From Vibrio nigripulchritudo ATCC 27043 (GTDB taxonomy: Bacteria; Pseudomonadota; Gammaproteobacteria; Enterobacterales; Vibrionaceae): a stretch of 64,000 nucleotides of DNA. This document shows, piece after piece, positions 16,742 through 25,609 of the stretch. Where the stretch lies: assembly GCF_000222685.1 (NCBI RefSeq), contig NZ_AFWJ01000289.1:62001-126000 (forward strand), read 5' to 3'. Every line of letters begins with the position of its first letter. Position 1 is the first letter of the stretch. Below the pieces are notes generated by a model. The model was given only the letters and a program-made list of their open reading frames with translations, had not been told where the DNA came from and made no database searches. The position numbers were made by a program, and so were the translations under genes.

Positions 16742-18076
16742 CTATGCTTTCTCATTCACAGAAGGCACGATCGGCCAGTCGACATAATCGACCGATTCTC
16801 CACTCAGCTCTGTGCCTGCCTCTCCATTCCAGCGATGAATGAATTCTCGGTTTGGATCGTACATTAAAGTCTGTTTTTCCAGATTGAATTGTCGGTTACC
16901 ACGAGGGTCCGCTCCTACCCCCGCCAAGTATTGCCAGTTCCCCCAGTTTGAAGCCACATCGTAATCCACTAATTGTTGTTCAAAATAAGCAGCACCATAG
17001 CGCCAGTCAAGTTGCAGCTCATGAACCAGACAACTGGCAACCAGCTGACGACCGCGGTTGGACATATAGCCAGTATCGTTAAGTTGCTTCATGCAGGCAT
17101 TCACGATTGGGTAAGGTGTTTCTCCCTGACACCATTGCTTAAATCGGCTGGGGTAAAACGTCGTCAAAGGCTTTTGACCACGAATGCCCTCAAAGCGGAA
17201 AAGATGAGCACCTTGTTTGTGGGCATACCATTGGAAGTATTCTCGCCACAGAAGTTCAAACTCAATCCAATAGGTCGAATCATTTGCTCCGCTGGTCGAT
17301 TCATATTGCTTGAGCAACCACAGCACCAGATTAGGGGATAGCGATCCATTGGCAAGCCATGGTGAAAATTTTGTAGACGAAGACCAGTCGTCCAGAGCAT
17401 TACGAGTCTCTTTGTAGCGGCTTGCATTATCGGTAGAAAAATAGCTATCCAAATGACGCAGTGCCGATTTACACCCGCCGGAGAACGCTTCCGAGCCAGT
17501 ATTCGTTTCCAACTGAGTTTTCCATTCCGAACTGTTGGCACACAAAGGCTCTGGCCACGAAGTTGGGGGAAGCATCGGGGCAACGAGTCGTCGCTTCTCT
17601 TTCTCGACCAGTTTTCTAAATTTGGAAAAGGTTTCAGGCAGATCACACAAATCGAATGGCAACGATTCGGGATTAAACAGAGTGTGGCTGTGCGATGCAT
17701 TTAGAACCACATCAGAACGCTGCGAGACTCTGCTAAAAAATGCCTTTTCGTATAGCCCCGCATTCACACTGTGGTGCACCCGACGAACCGAATACTGCTG
17801 ATAAAGGCGGCAAAACAGGTCGTCCGGATTTTCCAGATACACATGCAGGTGTTGACCAAATGCTCGGAGCGTTTCGTCTAGTTCAGCCAGAGATTGCAAT
17901 AAGAAACTCAGCCGTTTCTCTCCGATGGGTTTTGTACTGTACCTACCTGGTTTTAGGGAACGGGGGTCAAGGCAATACAGACAGTGTAAGGTGTTTTCCG
18001 TCTGCAGAGCACGAATCAGAGCGGGGTTATCTTCTATTCTCAGATCGTTAGTAAACCAATACACAGCATTCGACAT
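16742..18076 (-). CDS. Cryptochrome DASH / photolyase-family flavoprotein
   Basis: The 444-residue protein has an N-terminal photolyase alpha/beta domain (VYWFTNDLRIEDNPAL) and a C-terminal FAD-binding helical domain. Its signatures are FELLWREYFQW, FYPSRFKQWCQGETPYPIVNACMKQL, NRGRQLVASCLVHEL, and GNWQYLAGVGADPRGNRQFN, which is distinctive of cry-DASH. Proteins of this type repair cyclobutane dimers, mainly in single-stranded DNA, and may sense blue light. It is divergent from the TIGR03643 gene and followed by the DUF2256 gene; a second photolyase-family gene lies just beyond, forming a light-response group. Confidence 0.92.
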   Translation of the reverse strand: MSNAVYWFTNDLRIEDNPALIRALQTENTLHCLYCLDPRSLKPGRYSTKPIGEKRLSFLLQSLAELDETLRAFGQHLHVYLENPDDLFCRLYQQYSVRRVHHSVNAGLYEKAFFSRVSQRSDVVLNASHSHTLFNPESLPFDLCDLPETFSKFRKLVEKEKRRLVAPMLPPTSWPEPLCANSSEWKTQLETNTGSEAFSGGCKSALRHLDSYFSTDNASRYKETRNALDDWSSSTKFSPWLANGSLSPNLVLWLLKQYESTSGANDSTYWIEFELLWREYFQWYAHKQGAHLFRFEGIRGQKPLTTFYPSRFKQWCQGETPYPIVNACMKQLNDTGYMSNRGRQLVASCLVHELQLDWRYGAAYFEQQLVDYDVASNWGNWQYLAGVGADPRGNRQFNLEKQTLMYDPNREFIHRWNGEAGTELSGESVDYVDWPIVPSVNEKA

Positions 18077-18199
18077 AATTCTTTTAAACCAATGTGACTG
18101 TTTATTTGATTTACGTATTTTCGCCCTCTGCGGATTGGCTCGGTGATCGAAATTTCTTTGCTGACCGTAACCAATTTGATTTTAAGCCCCGAGAAACGA

Positions 18200-18469
18200 A
18201 TGAAACCAATACATACTCTCAACGCATTAAACGAGGCAGACACCTCCAGACTCATCGAGATGGCGTGGGAAGACAGAACCACCTTCGACGTCATCTTTAA
18301 AACCTACGACATCAATGAGAAACAGTTGATCGCGTTTATGCGGCGAAACCTCCAAGCCTCTTCTTTTCGTTTGTGGAGAAAGCGAGTCTCCGGCAGGAAA
18401 ACCAAGCATCAGAAACTGCGCTCACCTGATGTCACCCGCGCTTATTGCCCCACACAATACAAACGCTAA
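18200..18469 (+). CDS. TIGR03643/DUF2805 family protein
   Basis: From ATG 18200 the product has 89 residues and carries the conserved TIGR03643 core: LIEMAWEDRTTFDVIFKTY, LIAFMRRNL, SSFRLWRKRV and GRKTKH. An upstream in-frame ATG at 18143 lies inside the divergent promoter and adds non-conserved residues, so it is rejected. The helix-turn-helix-like pattern and basic C-terminus suggest nucleic acid binding, but no function is known to me. It stands between two photolyase-family genes, a context shared by this family in other marine bacteria. Confidence 0.85.
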   Translation: MKPIHTLNALNEADTSRLIEMAWEDRTTFDVIFKTYDINEKQLIAFMRRNLQASSFRLWRKRVSGRKTKHQKLRSPDVTRAYCPTQYKR

Positions 18470-18532
18470 CACAATGATCTTCTTCGCTTATCGCTGCGTA
18501 GAAACAAAACGGTTTTCTGAGGGGGTGAAGAA

Positions 18533-19984
18533 ATGTCTGCCATCAATATAGTCTGGTTCAAAAGAGATTTGCGCCTGAACGACCACGCACCGATAGCCGA
18601 TGCCATTCAATCAGGGTTGCCTACCTGTTTTCTTTACGTGTTTGAACCCATTTTGCTTAACGACCCGCATTACGATGAAAGGCACTGGCGATTTGTGTGG
18701 CAGAGCATTGAAGACATCAACCAACAGCTTGCTCAATATGGCGGTAAAGTCGAAGTAGCGTTCGGCAACGTGCTGGATGTTTTTCAAAATATCCATCAGC
18801 AGCACCCCATAGCAGGTTTGTATTCCCATGAAGAAGTTGGAATAAGTCGAACTTTTGAACGAGACAGATACGTCGCGAAATGGTGCCAGTCTCTCGACAT
18901 TCAATGGCACGAAACACCCTACGCTGGAGTAATTCGCGCAGCGTCACACAGAGATGACTGGGATAAAAACTGGCAGAAAGTGATGAGAGCGACACTTATC
19001 ACTCCCGAATTTCAACGTTGGGTTCCGGTGACACTGCCAGCCTCAAGCCTCCGCATTCCTGAAAGCTGGAAAAAGCCCGTGGATGATATGCAGGCTGGTG
19101 GGCCAAGTGCGGCAAATGCAGTGATGGATTCGTTTTATGAGTCTCGGGGAAAGCAGTATCACCGGCACATTTCCAAACCTGAGCTCGCGCAACAGAGCTG
19201 CTCTCGCCTTTCTCCCTATCTCGCATGGGGCAATCTCAGCTTACGTCAGGCTTATCAGCATTTGCTTGCCCACTGGAATACCACCGGGTGGAGACGGGCA
19301 TTAAGCGCTTTGGCTTCTCGCTTTCACTGGCACTGCCACTTCATTCAGAAATTTGAAAGTGAGTCTCAGATGGAATTTCGTCCCGTTAACCGAGGGTATG
19401 AACTATTTCCCTACCGAGAAGACAGCGAAACCGCACATCACCTGCTTCGGTGGCAACAAGGAAAGACGGGTTACCCAATGGTAGATGCCTGCATGCGTTG
19501 CCTGACCCAGACGGGTTATCTCAATTTTCGGATGCGTTCAATGCTGGTCAGCTTCCTCTGCCATCACCTGAATATCGACTGGAAAACAGGGGTGCATCAC
19601 CTTGCCCGGTTATTTCTAGATTTTGAACCCGGGATTCATTACCCCCAGTTTCAGATGCAGGCTGGCATTACGGGCACGAACACCATAAGAATCTACAACC
19701 CGGTAAAACAATCTCAGGAACACGATCCGGAAGGCTCTTTTATTCGCCAATGGGTTCCCGAACTCGCCCCGCTCCCCAATGAACTCATTCATACCCCATG
19801 GATGCTTACACCAATGGAAGAACTCATGTATGGGGTGTCACTCCCTAAAAATTATCCGTTCCCTGTGGTTGATATTGAACAGACTGGCAGACAGGCAAGA
19901 GAGAGGCTTTGGGGCTTTCGTAATCACCCTGCCGTTCAGGCAGAAAAGCCCCGAATATTGCGCAGACACGTCAGGAGCAATTGA
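18533..19984 (+). CDS. Cryptochrome/deoxyribodipyrimidine photolyase family protein
   Basis: The 483-residue protein starts after GAGGGGGTGAAGAA. It has the photolyase N-terminal domain ([15 protein letters not shown]) and an FAD-binding domain with [56 protein letters not shown] and the distal [15 protein letters not shown]. It is clearly different from the neighbouring cry-DASH: it lacks GNWQYLAGVG and has [17 protein letters not shown] instead. The product is a flavin photoreceptor or photolyase; the lesion (CPD or 6-4) or a signalling role cannot be decided by eye. It is co-oriented with the TIGR03643 gene, 63 bases downstream. Confidence 0.88.
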   Translation: MSAINIVWFKRDLRLNDHAPIADAIQSGLPTCFLYVFEPILLNDPHYDERHWRFVWQSIEDINQQLAQYGGKVEVAFGNVLDVFQNIHQQHPIAGLYSHEEVGISRTFERDRYVAKWCQSLDIQWHETPYAGVIRAASHRDDWDKNWQKVMRATLITPEFQRWVPVTLPASSLRIPESWKKPVDDMQAGGPSAANAVMDSFYESRGKQYHRHISKPELAQQSCSRLSPYLAWGNLSLRQAYQHLLAHWNTTGWRRALSALASRFHWHCHFIQKFESESQMEFRPVNRGYELFPYREDSETAHHLLRWQQGKTGYPMVDACMRCLTQTGYLNFRMRSMLVSFLCHHLNIDWKTGVHHLARLFLDFEPGIHYPQFQMQAGITGTNTIRIYNPVKQSQEHDPEGSFIRQWVPELAPLPNELIHTPWMLTPMEELMYGVSLPKNYPFPVVDIEQTGRQARERLWGFRNHPAVQAEKPRILRRHVRSN

Positions 19985-20195
19985 AGTTCGACGAAGAGTC
20001 TTATTTTTGAGCTTTTTAATAAATGAGAAAAGTAGTAAGGGCACTTCATACTAAGATAATAGGTTTGGCAAAGATCTTCCTGAGTACTATTTTGTAAAAG
20101 ATTTAGGGTATTTGTGATATTTATCATTCACATATGTTGTAAACACTCTAAAATCTAAACTTCACGCTTCTATAACAATCAGGAAGAAAGACATC

Positions 20196-20903
20196 ATGCT
20201 CAAGGACCAGTTGCGAGTTTTTTTCTTCGTGATGTTTTTTTCATTACCTGTTATTTCCAAAGAACTTTCTCTGGCTGCCATTCATTACCCACCGTATACC
20301 GTGGTCAGCAAACACGGTGAAATAAACGGCACCGACGCCCAGTTGGTCCGAGCAGTGTTTGCCATGCAAAATACCCACGCTTACATACTGAATCCCCCTT
20401 GGTCCAGGGCACTAAAGAGCGTAGAGCATGGGAAAATCGACGGCTTAGTGAGCTGTACAAAAAACAACTATAGAGCTAAATATATGTTGTTCTCGCAGCC
20501 CATCAATGAAATCAATAACGGGCTCATCGTCAAGAACGACTCTAATATTCCCCCACCTAAAAGCATTGAAGATCTACGCGGGTTAAAACTCATCGCGATC
20601 CACAAATGGAACACTCAGACCGAGCTAAATAATCATGGTATTGCCCATGCTCAGGCCAACTCCATTCCTCAGGCACTGGATATGCTTTTGATGCGAAACT
20701 TCGATGCGATTTACAGCGGTACTGAGAGCATTACGTATTTTGCCAAACAAGCTCAACTCGGCAATAAGCTGAAAGTCGTATTGTTTGAAGAAAGACCACC
20801 CATCACACTGCATATGTGTTTGGGAAAAAAGATGCGAAATGCAGAATCTATTATGACGAGGTTTAATCAGGATCTCGCACAATACAATAAAAACAAAAAA
20901 TAA
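20196..20903 (+). CDS. Periplasmic solute-binding protein, family 3, likely signalling partner
   Basis: The 235-residue protein has an AGGAAGAAAG site and a Sec signal (about residues 1-21, ending VISK). The mature part is a type II binding fold of the amino-acid class: LAAIHYPPYTVV, GEINGTDAQLVRAVF, WSRALKSVEHGKIDGLVS, and IEDLRGLKLIAIHKW with the second-lobe MLLMRNFDAIYSG. No ABC permease or ATPase is adjacent. It is followed 28 bases later by a membrane GGDEF-EAL protein with a periplasmic domain. That arrangement recalls NspS-MbaA in Vibrio cholerae, where the binding protein reports ligand to a c-di-GMP enzyme rather than feeding transport. The pairing is inferred from context. Confidence 0.8.
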   Translation: MLKDQLRVFFFVMFFSLPVISKELSLAAIHYPPYTVVSKHGEINGTDAQLVRAVFAMQNTHAYILNPPWSRALKSVEHGKIDGLVSCTKNNYRAKYMLFSQPINEINNGLIVKNDSNIPPPKSIEDLRGLKLIAIHKWNTQTELNNHGIAHAQANSIPQALDMLLMRNFDAIYSGTESITYFAKQAQLGNKLKVVLFEERPPITLHMCLGKKMRNAESIMTRFNQDLAQYNKNKK

Positions 20904-20931
20904 GAACACCAATAACGTCAAGGAAGAAGAT

Positions 20932-23376
20932 TTGCAGCATCAGTCTAGAAAGTCACTCGCCACCCGCCAGACAAAAACCGTTTTTCTGGTTGCCGTAGCT
21001 TTGGGGCTGTTGTTCAGCTTTTATCAAATCGTGCTCGACTTTCACCGCGAGCGCGAAAAGATCGTTGCCAAATACAATTTGAAGCTGGAACAAAACTACG
21101 AAAATGCCAGCCAGGCGGCTTATCACGTGAGCTCTTTGCTGGCTCGACAGGTTGCTGACAGCATTATGGATGACAAAGCCATTCGGCACGTGATCATCAC
21201 CGATGATTTTGACGACATTCTGGCGGAAGAATCCCGCACCTTTCATAAACAAAGCCAATTAAATCTTGCTCTGGCTGAGTGGTTGTTCGCTCAGGAGCGA
21301 GTTTATACCATGGAGCTGCACCAACCCGGAACTCAGCAGGCTGTGGGTATTCTTAGCTTTACCGTGAATGGAATTGCCTCTGCCAGTGGTTTTCTTGAAC
21401 GCGCCAAATCTCTGTTGATGTTCGACCTGCTACGTAACGTGATTCTAGCCAGCATCTTAATGGTCTTCTTTTACAAAAAGCTGTCCAAACCACTGACCGA
21501 CCTGACTTACTGGGTGCGTTCCCTACAGTTTCAGGGCGCTCAGCAAAAACTCCCGGGCGCGCTTCGCAACGACGAACTCGGTCAGCTTGCGCAGTCCTTT
21601 GAGATCATGTGGAACGAACGAGAGCTGGTCACTTCTCAGCTGAATGAGAATATTGAAGCGCTGGAAAAAAGTGAACACTTCGCCAGTACCATCATGGACA
21701 ACTCCAGCGATGCCCTTCTGCTGATAAACCGTGAGGGCAAAATCACTCACGTTAATCTGAATGCCTGTTTTTTGCTGGGCTATGATCGGGAAGAGCTACT
21801 TAACTCACCTGCTGTAACCATCAGTGTGAGCTATTCGGTCGACTATCTGGACTTCAAGGTTAAGCAAACCTCTGATACCCAACCCACGTTATTCGAAGCC
21901 ATTCACAGAAAAAAAGAAGGGGAAACCTTCCCTGTAGAAGCCACCGCTATTGAGCTGACCATGAACGACGCTCAAATGTTTCTGGTTCAGGCCCGTGATA
22001 TTTCTCGCCGTAAACAAGCAGAAGTGCAAATTCACAATCTGGCGTATTACGACGGATTAACTGGCTTACCCAACCGAAAGCACCTGCTCGACAGGCTGGA
22101 TGAATCTCTGAACAAATCGTATCGGACCAGTGAGTCCGGTGCCTTGCTGTATCTTGACCTCGACCGATTCAAAACCATTAACGACTCTCTTGGTCACGCC
22201 ATTGGGGATCAACTGCTTCAGGCTGTTTCACTGCGAATGCAGAAACTGCTCGACCCGATTCATCTGTTTGCCAGAATCGGTGGGGATGAATTTGCGATTT
22301 TGATGCCGAATGTCACCTTAACGCAGGCAGAACTGCACGCCAAAGACATACTGTCTCTCGCCAGTTCTCCGTATGTGGTGGAATCTCACCACCTGTATTG
22401 CAGTATCAGCGTGGGGATCACCACCTTTCCAGATCCAGACACCAGCGCACTGGAATTGCTTCGTCAGGCTGACACCGCACTGTATCGCGCTAAATCCGCG
22501 GGCAGTAATACTTACAAAGTCTACGAGCCAGAAATGCGCAAGCTGGTGGACTCTTTTCTGTCGATTGAAAAAGGTCTGCACGAAGCACTCAACCAGAATC
22601 AGTTCGAACTTTTCTATCAGCCTCAGGTGAACCGTAACGGCGAGCTTGTCGGTGCTGAAGCTCTCATTCGCTGGAACCATCCGGAACAGGGAATCGTGCC
22701 GCCGGATACCTTTATGTCGATAGCGGAAGAAACCGGGCAAATTATCCCTATGGGAGCCTGGATTCTGGAACAGGCTTGCCTGCAAATGGCACACTGGAAA
22801 GAGAACGATATTGTACCGGAGAGCTTCAACCGGCTTGCGATAAACATCAGCCCGTTGCAGTTTTCTCAGGCAAACTTCGTTGAAGACGTAACAGGTGCAG
22901 TTGAACGCTCGGGCATATCCCCACAGGATATCGAGCTTGAGCTGACCGAAAATATGCTTTTGAAGAACATTGATACCTGCGTAGTCAAAATGGCACAGCT
23001 GAAACAGCGTGGATTTAAGATCGCCATTGATGATTTCGGCACGGGTTATTCATCTCTGAAGTACCTGAAAAGGCTGTCACTGGATGTACTGAAAATCGAC
23101 CGATCTTTCGTAACGGAACTGCATCTGAATCAGAATGATACGGCAATTGTGGACTCCATCATTTTGATGTCGGAGCGTCTGGGGCTGGAAGTCATAGCAG
23201 AAGGTGTGGAAGTTCCAGAGGAGCTCAAAGCACTGACTTCATTGGGCTGTGAGCAGTTTCAGGGGTATTTCTTTGATAAACCGTTAGACGCACAGGGGAT
23301 GGAAGAGAGGATGCGAAATCCGCAATACAAAGACCGCATCCAGAAAGAGCTCAAGCCTTCTAAAAAGAACGCTTAA
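20932..23376 (+). CDS. Membrane-bound PAS-GGDEF-EAL cyclic-di-GMP enzyme
   Basis: The 814-residue protein starts at TTG 20932 behind AGGAAGAAG; the first internal ATG would remove the first membrane segment. Order: TM1 (about 17-36), periplasmic domain (about 40-160), TM2 (about 165-182), HAMP-like linker, PAS (about 245-360, MDNSSDALLLINREG), GGDEF domain with intact RIGGDEFAIL, EAL domain (about 550-800). The EAL metal and catalytic residues are present: AEALIRW, NISPLQF, ELTENML, DDFGTGYSS, LKIDRSF and AEGVE. Both synthesis and hydrolysis of c-di-GMP are therefore possible. The upstream periplasmic binding protein is the likely ligand sensor. Its 3' end overlaps convergent rimI by 4 bases. 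Confidence 0.92.
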   Translation: MQHQSRKSLATRQTKTVFLVAVALGLLFSFYQIVLDFHREREKIVAKYNLKLEQNYENASQAAYHVSSLLARQVADSIMDDKAIRHVIITDDFDDILAEESRTFHKQSQLNLALAEWLFAQERVYTMELHQPGTQQAVGILSFTVNGIASASGFLERAKSLLMFDLLRNVILASILMVFFYKKLSKPLTDLTYWVRSLQFQGAQQKLPGALRNDELGQLAQSFEIMWNERELVTSQLNENIEALEKSEHFASTIMDNSSDALLLINREGKITHVNLNACFLLGYDREELLNSPAVTISVSYSVDYLDFKVKQTSDTQPTLFEAIHRKKEGETFPVEATAIELTMNDAQMFLVQARDISRRKQAEVQIHNLAYYDGLTGLPNRKHLLDRLDESLNKSYRTSESGALLYLDLDRFKTINDSLGHAIGDQLLQAVSLRMQKLLDPIHLFARIGGDEFAILMPNVTLTQAELHAKDILSLASSPYVVESHHLYCSISVGITTFPDPDTSALELLRQADTALYRAKSAGSNTYKVYEPEMRKLVDSFLSIEKGLHEALNQNQFELFYQPQVNRNGELVGAEALIRWNHPEQGIVPPDTFMSIAEETGQIIPMGAWILEQACLQMAHWKENDIVPESFNRLAINISPLQFSQANFVEDVTGAVERSGISPQDIELELTENMLLKNIDTCVVKMAQLKQRGFKIAIDDFGTGYSSLKYLKRLSLDVLKIDRSFVTELHLNQNDTAIVDSIILMSERLGLEVIAEGVEVPEELKALTSLGCEQFQGYFFDKPLDAQGMEERMRNPQYKDRIQKELKPSKKNA

Positions 23377-23825
23377 AACGACAGAAACAGGTAGCTCATG
23401 ATGATGGCGTCTTCTTTGCCTGTTGCTGTCGGGTAGTAATTGATGCGTCTGTCGACTTCATTGAAGCCTTCAGACTCGTACAAAGCGAAAGCGCCTTGAT
23501 TACTTGCCCGTACTTCCAGCCAGGCGCTTTCTGCCTTCATCGCTTCGCATTGCTCTAGAAAAGCGTTCAGTAACACTCTGCCAAAGCCCTTTCCCTGATG
23601 CTCTGGGGCAACCGCGATATTCAGTAATGTCACTTCCCCAACAACATGCTGAGCGTAAAAATACCCCACCAATACTCCGTCAACCAGCAGAGCGTGATGA
23701 CAAGCTCCACGTGAATTGAGGTCGCGAATCATGGACTCTTTCCATGGGTGGGAATGTGCAGTTTGTTCGATTGCCCACACCGAGTCTAAATGCTCGGCTT
23801 GAAGTGGCACTATGGTTTGATTCAT
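23373..23825 (-). CDS. rimI: Ribosomal protein S18-alanine N-acetyltransferase
   Basis: The 150-residue GNAT enzyme has the acetyl-CoA loop VAPEHQGKGFGRVLL, the preceding VTLLNIAV strand, and the family C-terminal EVRASNQGAFALYESEGFNEV plus RINYYP, a RimI hallmark. RimI acetylates the N-terminal alanine of ribosomal protein S18. It follows holD on the same strand by 12 bases, the usual gene pair. Confidence 0.93.
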   Translation of the reverse strand: MNQTIVPLQAEHLDSVWAIEQTAHSHPWKESMIRDLNSRGACHHALLVDGVLVGYFYAQHVVGEVTLLNIAVAPEHQGKGFGRVLLNAFLEQCEAMKAESAWLEVRASNQGAFALYESEGFNEVDRRINYYPTATGKEDAIIMSYLFLSF

Positions 23826-23837
23826 AAGATTGGGGTT

Positions 23838-24230
23838 TTATTCATAAGATTTGATTTGCTTCCAGAGCGCCCGTTTGTGCTCTGTCTCCGATTCGACCAA
23901 AGAAAGCGCCGGAGAGTGTAATACCTTTACATCTGCAAGCTCAGAAGGTGGACACTGACAGAACCACACCCATTCAACGTGAGTTAACTCGACTCGATTC
24001 TGATGCTCTGGCGAAAGAAAAAACGCGTCATCAATGGTGAGGCTAAAGCTGCCCAACACCTTGATAAGAAACGCAACTTCTTCTTGATTGGGCTGTACTG
24101 GAGAAAGCAGAAGTAAGCGGCACTGCTCAGGCAGAGCCACAGTTGCAACGCTCACACCTTCCAGCCTTTCAGGATGGCGAAGCTGCCATTGATCGATTTG
24201 CATTTCTTGAAGGAAAGAAGCGTTACTCAT
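23838..24230 (-). CDS. holD: DNA polymerase III psi subunit
   Basis: The 130-residue product matches HolD: an N-terminal LQEMQIDQWQLRHPERL helix, RLLLLSPV, and a central FSLTIDDAFFLSPEHQNRV segment. Psi links the clamp loader to chi and SSB. Identification rests on these segments plus the conserved pairing with rimI. A long hairpin (24238-24286) ends 7 bases before the ATG. No clear Shine-Dalgarno sequence is seen, because the gene is preceded by GTGCCTGTTTT, so translation may be influenced by that structure or by upstream TRAP-operon transcription. Confidence 0.88.
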   Translation of the reverse strand: MSNASFLQEMQIDQWQLRHPERLEGVSVATVALPEQCRLLLLSPVQPNQEEVAFLIKVLGSFSLTIDDAFFLSPEHQNRVELTHVEWVWFCQCPPSELADVKVLHSPALSLVESETEHKRALWKQIKSYE

Positions 24231-24237
24231 AAAACAG

Positions 24238-24286
24238 GCACAGGTTGATTTGATTTATGCGCCGATAGTATCAAATCCACCTGTGC
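24238..24286 (-). terminator. Long hairpin between dctM and holD
   Basis: Arms GCACAGGTTGATTTGAT (24238-24254) and ATCAAATCCACCTGTGC (24270-24286) pair over 17 positions with one mismatch around a 15-base loop. On the minus strand the stem is followed by CTGTTTT and then the holD ATG. It can act as the TRAP-operon terminator and may also affect holD translation. Confidence 0.65.
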
Positions 24287-24305
24287 TCGTCATGATATGG
24301 AATGC

Positions 24306-25598
24306 TTAAAGGACCCAAGAAGTCAGTCCAGGTACAAAGCTGACCAACGCCAACACGAATAAAGCAACGAGATAGAATGGCAACAGATGAACAACAACTT
24401 TGCCCATCGGCACCCGCTCTATGGCGACGGAGACAAACAGCGTGGTCCCGACTGGTGGCGTGTATAAACCAATCGCCAGGTTCACCACCATCATCACTCC
24501 GAGCTGTATGGGCTCCAGACCGATTTTAGCGGCTACCGTCATAAAGATAGGTGCAAGCAGCAAGACAGCGGCAGGCAAATCAAGGAACGTACCTATCAGA
24601 ATCATGAGCAGGTTCATGCCTAGAATGATCGCCCAGGGCGATTGCAGAGTACTGAGCATCCAATTAGCCAGATTCTCTGGCACACTTTCGAAAGACATGA
24701 TCCACTGAAGGACGCTCGACCCCATAATGACCAGCATAATTACCCCGGTCATCATACCCGTGGTTAGCACGCATCGCAGCAACACATCCAGCGTTAGGTC
24801 TCGGTAGATTAATGTACCAACGATTAACGCATACACCACGGCAAATACACTGATTTCCGTTGGCGTGACCACGCCACCACGTGCCAGAATCACCACCAAA
24901 ATTGGCATCATTAACGCCGGAATCGCTTTCACCCAGTTGCTCTTATTGCGAACGACTTTGCCATCAATGGTCATGCTCTGCCCATCCTCTTCCAGAGGTG
25001 AACGAGGGAGGTTTCTTACTTGGGCGACAGCAAAACAAATCAGGAAAATCAGAACCGTCAGCATCACGCCGGGTACAATGCCCGCCAGAAACAGTTTAGG
25101 GATCGACGTTTCCGTGACTAAACCATACAAAATCAAAGGAATGGATGGTGGAATCAGTACTGAAATCGTTGATGAAGAAGCGTTGACCGCCGCCGAGAAG
25201 CCTTGTGGGTAACCTTGTTTCTTCTGAACAGGAATCAGCGCATTACCCATAGCCGACGCATCTGCCACCGCGCTACCGGATACGCCGCCAAAAAACAATG
25301 AACCAAGTACGCTCACCTGTGACAGACCGCCTTTCATGCCGCCCACCAGCATTTTAGAAAACTTGATCAGGTACTCACCAAAACGACCAGACATCATAAT
25401 ATCGCCCGCCAAGATGAAAAACGGGATCGCCAGCATTGGGAAACTGGATGTCGGTTGATACAAATTAAGGATGGCTTCGAACAAATAAAGAGGCTCGTCG
25501 AGCATCATAGTCAGCCCGCTTGCCAAAAGCAGCGCGTGTGCGACGGGGGTCGCCAGTAACAACAGACAAACAAACGCAATGGCAGCCGTTGAAGACAT
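24306..25598 (-). CDS. TRAP transporter large permease, DctM-type
   Basis: The 430-residue protein is strongly hydrophobic with about 12 membrane segments and DctM motifs: PFFILAGDIMMSGR, GGVSGSAVADASAMG, NASSSTISVLIPPSIPLILYG, and the late NLAIGLYTPPVGTTLFVS. It is the sodium-coupled channel component of a tripartite ATP-independent periplasmic transporter. The start has AAGGAAGTG. It lies 11 bases after dctQ in a three-gene operon (P-Q-M). The adjacent LysR gene and sugar-acid enzymes suggest import of a hydroxy-acid or sugar acid. Confidence 0.93.
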   Translation of the reverse strand: MSSTAAIAFVCLLLLATPVAHALLLASGLTMMLDEPLYLFEAILNLYQPTSSFPMLAIPFFILAGDIMMSGRFGEYLIKFSKMLVGGMKGGLSQVSVLGSLFFGGVSGSAVADASAMGNALIPVQKKQGYPQGFSAAVNASSSTISVLIPPSIPLILYGLVTETSIPKLFLAGIVPGVMLTVLIFLICFAVAQVRNLPRSPLEEDGQSMTIDGKVVRNKSNWVKAIPALMMPILVVILARGGVVTPTEISVFAVVYALIVGTLIYRDLTLDVLLRCVLTTGMMTGVIMLVIMGSSVLQWIMSFESVPENLANWMLSTLQSPWAIILGMNLLMILIGTFLDLPAAVLLLAPIFMTVAAKIGLEPIQLGVMMVVNLAIGLYTPPVGTTLFVSVAIERVPMGKVVVHLLPFYLVALFVLALVSFVPGLTSWVL

Positions 25599-25609
25599 AA
25601 TTCACTTCC

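Noticed and set aside
16559-16867. 102-codon plus-strand frame downstream of the 935-residue lipoprotein
   Set aside because: It overlaps the DUF2256 gene and the end of cry-DASH on the opposite strand, both well supported; composition is Cys/Phe/Leu-rich and non-conserved.
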